Source: Pseudomonadota bacterium
GTDB taxonomy: Bacteria; Pseudomonadota; Gammaproteobacteria; Magnimaribacterales; D2472
DNA: 6,690 nucleotides
Assembly: GCA_010024215.1 (NCBI GenBank)
Contig: RGHK01000047.1
Location: 1-6,690 of the forward strand
Reading direction: 5' to 3'
Below are positions 1 to 4,263 of the stretch, in pieces; positions within the stretch are counted from its first letter, which is position 1; the number at the start of each line of letters is the position of its first letter. A program made the position numbers and the translations under genes. A model generated the notes under the pieces. It did not search any database and was not told the DNA's origin. It saw only the letters and a list, made by a program, of their open reading frames with translations.

Positions 1-450
1 GCTGATGAATTTAAAGATTTAAAAATACAAAGAGATTACGACCCAAGCATACCTGAGATTTATGGAGACGAAGATCTGTTTATACAAGCTATTCTTAATA
101 TATTTAAGAATGCTCAACAAGCATTAGTTTTAACTGAAAAGCCAGAAATTATTATTAAATCAAGAGTTGCCTACAGCCAACCAATTAATGGAAGTATTCA
201 TCCAACTCTTTGTGAAGTAAGTATTATTGATAATGGGCCAGGAATACCTCAAGATATTCGAGAACAGATTTTCTTTCCCATGGTCTCATCAAAAGAAAGT
301 GGGTCAGGCATTGGTCTTTCAATTTCTCAAGATATTATTAGAATTCATGGAGGCGCTATATCTTTTAAAAGTGAGTCTAGTGGAACTACCTTCTCAATCT
401 TAATACCAATCAGTATTGAATCAAAAAATGAGGATGTAAAAAGTGCATAA
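1..450 (+). CDS. ntrB: Nitrogen regulation sensor histidine kinase NtrB (GlnL), C-terminal part; 5' end outside window
   Basis: Frame 1 is open from the first base to TAA at 448-450, giving the last 149 residues of a histidine kinase. Only the HATPase_c catalytic domain is present; the PAS and phospho-accepting His regions lie upstream of the window. Visible boxes are the N box (ILNIFKNAQQA, residues 31-41 of the fragment), the G1 box DNGPGIP (77-83), the FFPMVSSKE stretch (91-99) and the G2 box GSGIGL (101-106). The PMVS...G.G.GL arrangement is characteristic of NtrB rather than of kinases in general, and the next gene is a clear ntrC. By family knowledge NtrB is a cytoplasmic kinase/phosphatase that phosphorylates NtrC under nitrogen limitation and is switched by the PII protein. 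The end overlaps ntrC by 8 nt, which indicates translational coupling. Whether glnA lies upstream, as in enterics, cannot be seen. Confidence 0.9.
   Translation, partial: ADEFKDLKIQRDYDPSIPEIYGDEDLFIQAILNIFKNAQQALVLTEKPEIIIKSRVAYSQPINGSIHPTLCEVSIIDNGPGIPQDIREQIFFPMVSSKESGSGIGLSISQDIIRIHGGAISFKSESSGTTFSILIPISIESKNEDVKSA
430..434 (+). promoter_or_regulatory. Shine-Dalgarno site that fixes the GTG start of ntrC
   Basis: GAGGA lies 8 nt before the GTG at 443, inside the last codons of ntrB. An in-frame TAA at 437-439 rules out any start further upstream. The next in-frame ATG (codon 55) would remove the first half of the receiver domain, including the phospho-acceptor Asp. The GTG start is therefore well supported. 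This is the only strong Shine-Dalgarno match before a gene start in the window. Confidence 0.75.
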
Positions 451-1819
451 AATTTGGGTTTCAGATGATGATAATGCCATTAGGGTGGTCTTAGAAGAAA
501 GCCTAAGCTCCTCTGGATTTGATGTCAAAACTTTTTCTTCTGGTGATGACGTTGTTAATGAATTAAAAAATGAAAAACCTGATTTAATTCTTACAGATGT
601 TCAGATGCCAGGAATGCTTGGTTATGATTTGCTAAAGCACATTAATGATAATTATGAAGATATTCCAGTAATAATTATGACAGCATTTACAGACATGCAA
701 GCTGCAGTTGATTCATATGGCGGAGGAGCATTTGAATATTTACCCAAACCCTTTGATCTTGATGATGCTACTCAAATTATAAACAGAGCTCTTGAAGATA
801 AACCAAAAACAAAAGGATTAAAATCGAAACCCACTACAGATATTATTGGAGAATCAGCTTCAATGCAGGCTGTCTTTAGGGCCATAGGCAAGCTATCGAC
901 AACAACAGCAACCGTTTTAGTACAAGGTGAATCAGGAACTGGTAAAGAATTAATTGCAAAATCACTTCATAAAAATAGTCCAAGACATGACATGCCATTT
1001 ATTGCTCTTAATATGGCAGATATTCCAAAGGAGCTTGTAGAGTCTGAGCTTTTTGGTCATGAAAAAGGAGCTTTTACAGGAGCTGTTGATAGACGTATAG
1101 GAAGATTTGAGCAAGCAAATGGTGGAACTCTTTTTCTTGATGAAATTGGTGATATGCCCTTGGATTCACAAACTAGACTATTAAGAGTATTGTCTAACAA
1201 AGAATTCTATAGAGTTGGTGGAGATAAACCAATTAAAGTTGATGTTAGAATCATTGCTGCCACTCATCAAAATCTAAATAATCTGGTTTCTCAAAAATCA
1301 TTTAGAGAAGATTTGTTTTACAGATTAAATGTCATAAAAATTAATGTTCCTCCTCTAAGAGATAGAAAAGAGGACATAGATGTTTTAACAAAATACTTTT
1401 TAAAAAATCATTCTGAATCCTTGGGTGAAGATTTAAGAGTTTTGTCTCAAGAAGTTATGGATGTTATTACAAAATATGACTGGCCTGGCAATGTCAGACA
1501 ATTGGAAAATACCTGTTATTGGTTGGCTCTAATGACTCCAACCCAAAACGTAAAAGTTGAAGATTTGCCTGAAGAAATTAAAGATCATGAAATAAGTGAA
1601 GTTCCCTCCTCCTCATGGGAAGAAGGTTTTAATAACTGGGTATCAAACCTTGTAGCAACTACTGATAAAGACCTATTAGATATCGTAAATCCAAAAATTG
1701 AAAAGATTATTGTTAAAGCTGCCCTAGAAAAAGCAAATGGTAAAAAAAATGAAGCTGCCATTCTGTTAGGGCTTGGAAGAAATACTTTAGCAAAAAAAAT
1801 GAAAGAGCTTGGCCTTTAA
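443..1819 (+). CDS. ntrC: Nitrogen regulation response regulator NtrC (GlnG), sigma-54-dependent activator
   Basis: This is a complete 458-residue protein (E. coli NtrC is 469) starting with GTG. The receiver domain spans about 3-118, with the acidic pocket D8-D10, phospho-acceptor D52 in LTDVQMPG, T80 and K102 in LPKPFD. The AAA+ domain spans about 133-375: Walker A GESGTGKE (162-169), the sigma-54-contacting GAFTGA loop (209-214), Walker B TLFLDE (D233, E234), arginine-finger candidates R288 and R294 in FREDLFYRL, and the sensor II segment WPGNVRQLEN (347-356). The C-terminal Fis-type helix-turn-helix (about 425-458) contains LGLGRNTLAKKMKELG, close to the enteric NtrC end. The linker before it (SSSWEEGFNNWV, about 389-400) also resembles the enteric SW...W segment, supporting true NtrC orthology over other NtrC-family activators. 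Phosphorylated NtrC oligomerises and uses ATP to open sigma-54 promoters of nitrogen-scavenging genes. An intact GAFTGA loop implies that the genome encodes RpoN. Confidence 0.95.
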   Translation: MHKIWVSDDDNAIRVVLEESLSSSGFDVKTFSSGDDVVNELKNEKPDLILTDVQMPGMLGYDLLKHINDNYEDIPVIIMTAFTDMQAAVDSYGGGAFEYLPKPFDLDDATQIINRALEDKPKTKGLKSKPTTDIIGESASMQAVFRAIGKLSTTTATVLVQGESGTGKELIAKSLHKNSPRHDMPFIALNMADIPKELVESELFGHEKGAFTGAVDRRIGRFEQANGGTLFLDEIGDMPLDSQTRLLRVLSNKEFYRVGGDKPIKVDVRIIAATHQNLNNLVSQKSFREDLFYRLNVIKINVPPLRDRKEDIDVLTKYFLKNHSESLGEDLRVLSQEVMDVITKYDWPGNVRQLENTCYWLALMTPTQNVKVEDLPEEIKDHEISEVPSSSWEEGFNNWVSNLVATTDKDLLDIVNPKIEKIIVKAALEKANGKKNEAAILLGLGRNTLAKKMKELGL

Positions 1820-1830
1820 ACCAAAGGCAA
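1809..1830. terminator. Hairpin across the convergent ntrC / rhodanese stop codons; possible weak bidirectional terminator
   Basis: GCCTTT (1812-1817) and AAAGGC (1823-1828) form a perfect 6-bp inverted repeat around a 5-nt AAACC loop. It extends by two T-A pairs (1809-1810 with 1829-1830) if G1811 is bulged. It lies exactly where two genes converge and contains both stop codons, the place where a shared terminator is expected. No T-run follows directly on either strand: on the minus strand T-rich sequence begins about 10 nt beyond the stem, and on the plus strand only AAATTATCC follows. It is not a textbook intrinsic terminator, and the repeat could be a coincidence of the coding ends. Confidence 0.35.
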
Positions 1831-2226
1831 ATTATCCATTCTCCACTGGCCAATTCCACCTGAAAGAATTAGTGTATCTTTAAAACCAAGTTTTTGAAGA
1901 GATTCACCTGCATTTGCAGATTGACTACCTGTTTCGCATATTAAAACAAGCGATTTATCATCATAGCTCTTAATTTCATGCGATCTGTTCTCTAAATCAG
2001 AGAAAGGAATATTAATCGAACCGGTAATATGACCATCATTAAATTCACTTGAAGGTCTTAAATCAATTAACTGAGCTCTTCCTTCGTTAGTGATGCTTAT
2101 GAGCTCCTGAACTGTTACTTTTTTACCACCTTTCATGGCACTAGATCTTATTAATAAAATCAAGAGCACCAAAAGTGGCACTGAGTAATAATAATGTTCA
2201 ATAAGAAATGAAATAAAGTTATCCAT
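1816..2226 (-). CDS. Membrane-anchored single-domain rhodanese, YibN-like
   Basis: This 136-residue protein reads on the minus strand from ATG at 2226-2224 to TAA at 1818-1816. One N-terminal membrane segment (about 16-27, VPLLVLLILLI) is followed by a basic stretch (RSSAMKGGKK), so positive-inside logic puts the rhodanese domain (about 38-134) in the cytoplasm. Rhodanese marks are the LIDLRPSSEF strand/helix (53-62), the GHITGSINIP segment (65-74), the active-site loop CETGSQS with C97 as the persulfide-carrying candidate, and the end segment SGGIGQW. The sixth loop position is Gln102 where many sulfurtransferases have Arg. Overall architecture, length and the NLPLV ending resemble E. coli YibN (143 residues), which also neighbours a phosphoglycerate mutase gene. 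Sulfur transfer is a family-level expectation; the acceptor is unknown. The gene converges on ntrC, sharing TTAA for both stops, and diverges from gpmA. No Shine-Dalgarno site is visible. Confidence 0.85.
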   Translation of the reverse strand: MDNFISFLIEHYYYSVPLLVLLILLIRSSAMKGGKKVTVQELISITNEGRAQLIDLRPSSEFNDGHITGSINIPFSDLENRSHEIKSYDDKSLVLICETGSQSANAGESLQKLGFKDTLILSGGIGQWRMDNLPLV

Positions 2227-2273
2227 TCGCGTATTATCTATTAAAATGACTAAAAAGTATTACATAAATATAA
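2227..2273. promoter_or_regulatory. Divergent intergenic region between the rhodanese gene and gpmA
   Basis: This 47-bp, very AT-rich gap must hold, or lie next to, the start signals for both divergent genes. A TATTAT (2232-2237) is a five-of-six -10 match for gpmA and would give a leader of about 30 nt. The overlapping GATAAT on the minus strand (2238-2233) is an equally good -10 for the rhodanese gene but would make its message nearly leaderless. No convincing -35 boxes accompany either. GTATTA occurs twice as a direct repeat (2231-2236 and 2257-2262). No Shine-Dalgarno sequence precedes either start codon. Exact promoters cannot be assigned. Confidence 0.35.
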
Positions 2274-2900
2274 ATGAACTCAAGAAATCTTATATTGGTT
2301 AGGCACGGACAAAGTGAATGGAATTCAAAAAATTTATTCACAGGATGGAAAGATCCAGGATTAACTGAGCTTGGAGTCAAAGAGGCAAAAGATGCTGGCA
2401 AATTAATAGCTAATAAAGGCATTCTTTTTGATCTAATGTATACATCAATGTTAACTAGAGCTCAAAAAACTGGGGATTTAATACTCCAAGAAATGAGGCA
2501 CCCTGAAATTACAATCATAAAAAATGAAGCCCTAAATGAAAGAAATTACGGAAGTCTAGCTGGGTTAAATAAAGATGATGCTAGAAAAAAATGGGGCGAT
2601 GACCAAGTTCATATATGGAGGCGTTCATTTGATATACCTCCGCCAGATGGAGAAAGTCTAAAAGATACAGCTGAAAGAGTTCTCCCCTATTTTAAATCAG
2701 AAATAATGCCAAAAGTTATAGAAGGATTAAGCATTCTTATTGCAGCACATGGTAATTCATTAAGGTCTCTAATCATGGAATTAGATTCCATATCTTCTGA
2801 AGAGATTGTAAATCTTGAGATACCTACCGGAGCACCAATTCAATATATCTTTAATGAAGACGGAAACATCAACAAAAAAATAAAACTTTATGAAGAATGA
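2274..2900 (+). CDS. gpmA: 2,3-bisphosphoglycerate-dependent phosphoglycerate mutase, short form
   Basis: This 208-residue enzyme of the histidine phosphatase superfamily interconverts 3- and 2-phosphoglycerate in glycolysis and gluconeogenesis in the cytosol. The signature LVRHGQSEWN holds the phospho-accepting H11. FTGWKDPGLTE follows, then R62 in the TSMLTRA segment, catalytic E89 in LNERNYG, WRRSFDIPPP (115-124) and the second histidine H159 in AAHGNSLR. IPTGAP near the end is also typical of the dPGM class, as opposed to the cofactor-independent GpmI/GpmM. E. coli GpmA is about 250 residues. This protein lacks the loop of roughly 25 residues after the PPP motif, running straight into GESLKDT, and also lacks the long C-terminal tail. 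That is the compact form common in alphaproteobacteria. The start matches the family N-terminus, with few residues before the LVRHG strand. It overlaps mutY by 11 nt and probably leads a gpmA-mutY-yggX transcript. Confidence 0.93.
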   Translation: MNSRNLILVRHGQSEWNSKNLFTGWKDPGLTELGVKEAKDAGKLIANKGILFDLMYTSMLTRAQKTGDLILQEMRHPEITIIKNEALNERNYGSLAGLNKDDARKKWGDDQVHIWRRSFDIPPPDGESLKDTAERVLPYFKSEIMPKVIEGLSILIAAHGNSLRSLIMELDSISSEEIVNLEIPTGAPIQYIFNEDGNINKKIKLYEE

Positions 2901-3906
2901 TCCCAAGGATCAAAATAAGTTTTTTTCAGATGAAATCATAAAGTGGTATGAGAATAATGGCAGGTATAACTTGCCATGGAGAAATAATGTAACTGCCTAC
3001 AAAGTATGGATTTCAGAGATAATGTTACAACAAACTCAAGTGAAGACAGTTATCCCCTTTTTTAATGCTTTTGTAAAAAAATACCCAAATTTAAAATCAT
3101 TATCATTGGCCTCTGAAGAAAATATTCTTGCAATGTGGACGGGACTTGGTTTTTATAAAAGAGCTAAAAATATTTTTAAAACCAAAGAAATAATTTCTAA
3201 TAATTTTAATAACAGATTCCCAAAATCTTTTGAAGATATTGTCTCACTGCCAGGTATAGGTCCTTCAACTGCTGGTGCAATTATGTCTATTGCATACAAA
3301 AAACCGTATCCTATTCTTGATGCAAATGTTAAAAGAGTGATTTCAAGATACGAAGCTATTGAAAATAGCCCAAAAACAAATAAAAAACTTTGGTTCTTGT
3401 CATCACAATACACACCTCAAAATAATATCTTTGAATATACTCAGGGAATTATGGATTTAGGTGCAACCATTTGCACGAATTCAAATCCAAGTTGCAATAT
3501 TTGCGTACTCAAAAGGAAATGCAAAAGCGCCTTCAAGGTAGAACCAATTAAAAGTAAAAACAAAAAAATTAATCCAACAAAAAAAATTAATTTTATTCTT
3601 GCGACAAGCAAAAATTCTGTTTTGTTATTTAAGAAATTAGAAAAAAGTTTTTGGGAAGGTTTGTGGACACCCTATGAAATTGATGAATCAGAAACTACAC
3701 CATGGAATAAAACATATATGAGTAAAGATAAATTAAATATTAAACATAAGCTATCTCATATTGATTTAGACCTCTATGTGGATATTCACAGGCATGACAA
3801 AAAATTTAAAATTGATTCAAATGCTAAATACAAGTGGATTGAAAAAAAAGATATAAGCAAATATGGTTTGCCAAAGCCCATTAAGTCTATAATTGAAAGT
3901 CTATGA
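2890..3906 (+). CDS. mutY: Adenine DNA glycosylase MutY
   Basis: This 338-residue protein (E. coli MutY is 350) removes adenine mispaired with 8-oxoguanine or guanine, so repair can restore G:C. The N-terminal catalytic domain shows LPWR (28-31), catalytic E43 in SEIMLQQTQV, the helix-hairpin-helix LPGIGPSTAGAI (120-131) and catalytic D144 in ILDANVKR. Both catalytic residues are offset by six from E. coli E37 and D138. The [4Fe-4S] ligands C195, C202, C205 and C211 follow the exact C-X6-C-X2-C-X5-C spacing. A lysine-rich linker (about 216-232) leads to the C-terminal NUDIX-like 8-oxoG-recognition domain (about 233-338; FWEGLW at 254-259). There the usual FSHFHL element appears as LSHIDL (288-293), keeping Ser289 and His290. 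Translation starts inside the gpmA end with no Shine-Dalgarno site, suggesting coupling. The stop overlaps the yggX start in ATGA. Confidence 0.96.
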   Translation: MKNDPKDQNKFFSDEIIKWYENNGRYNLPWRNNVTAYKVWISEIMLQQTQVKTVIPFFNAFVKKYPNLKSLSLASEENILAMWTGLGFYKRAKNIFKTKEIISNNFNNRFPKSFEDIVSLPGIGPSTAGAIMSIAYKKPYPILDANVKRVISRYEAIENSPKTNKKLWFLSSQYTPQNNIFEYTQGIMDLGATICTNSNPSCNICVLKRKCKSAFKVEPIKSKNKKINPTKKINFILATSKNSVLLFKKLEKSFWEGLWTPYEIDESETTPWNKTYMSKDKLNIKHKLSHIDLDLYVDIHRHDKKFKIDSNAKYKWIEKKDISKYGLPKPIKSIIESL

Positions 3907-4172
3907 GTAAAACAGTTTTCTGTAAAAAATATCAAAAAGAGTTACCTGCCCTTAATGTCCCTCCTATGCCAGGGCCAAAGGGCATAGAAATACTAGAAAA
4001 TGTATCCCAAGAAGCATGGGAGAAATGGAAATCGCATCAAACTACATTAATAAATGAAAAACATCTTGATATGTCTGATCCAGAAAATAGGAAGTGGTTG
4101 ATGATTCAAATGGACAAGTTTTTTAATAATGAAGATTATGAGAAAGCATCAGGATTTAAGGCATTAGATTAA
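3903..4172 (+). CDS. yggX: Fe(2+)-trafficking / Fe-S protecting protein YggX
   Basis: This complete 89-residue protein (E. coli YggX is 91) is recognised by TVFCKKYQKE near the N-terminus with the conserved Cys7, the PG..G...I segment (about 23-30), and the hallmark SQEAWEKWKSHQTTLINEKHLDM stretch (about 35-57), followed by NRKWLMIQMDKFF. Family knowledge says this small cytosolic protein takes part in iron handling and protects labile Fe-S clusters against oxidants. Its start overlaps the mutY stop by 4 nt (ATGA), so it is very likely translationally coupled. Mut-Y-then-yggX order is also found in enterics, and it makes sense because MutY carries an oxidant-sensitive [4Fe-4S] cluster. The family is largely confined to beta- and gammaproteobacteria, which helps place the organism. 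No clear terminator follows the stop. Confidence 0.95.
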   Translation: MSKTVFCKKYQKELPALNVPPMPGPKGIEILENVSQEAWEKWKSHQTTLINEKHLDMSDPENRKWLMIQMDKFFNNEDYEKASGFKALD

Positions 4173-4263
4173 TAAAAATTTCGATTCATTTGCTCCAATA
4201 TTCTCTATTTAGCTAAAAAAAATTAGTAATTTACAAAATAAATAAATAACGTTAAATTTGGGT
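4173..4263 (+). promoter_or_regulatory. Intergenic region with a weak promoter candidate for the FAD/GcvT fusion gene
   Basis: This 91-bp gap is extremely AT-rich. TTTACA (4230-4235) could serve as a -35 with TTAAAT (4252-4257, 16-bp spacer) as a poor -10. That pair would start transcription close to the ATG at 4264 and give a leaderless message. No Shine-Dalgarno site at normal spacing is present; only GGGT directly abuts the ATG. No GC-rich hairpin plus T-run is visible after yggX, so read-through from the gpmA-mutY-yggX cluster is possible. I see no riboswitch-like structure and no sigma-54 -24/-12 pair. Confidence 0.22.

Noticed and set aside
2176..2190. TGGCAC resembling the -24 element of a sigma-54 promoter, upstream of gpmA
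   Set aside because: The required GC of the -12 element is absent at the fixed 10-bp spacing after GG (TA is found), and the site lies within the rhodanese coding sequence.
2234..2422. Minus-strand open frame of 62 codons across the gpmA start
   Set aside because: It lies opposite the conserved N-terminus of gpmA, its protein resembles no family I know, and its composition is that of an antisense reading of real codons.
3153..3413. Minus-strand open frame of 86 codons inside mutY
   Set aside because: It is fully antisense to the conserved helix-hairpin-helix and catalytic Asp region of mutY; its hydrophobic look comes from complementing Lys- and Asn-rich codons.
4212..4225. CTAA...TTAG inverted repeat after yggX as a terminator
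   Set aside because: The stem has only four mostly A-T pairs and no following T-run, so it would not form a stable terminator hairpin.
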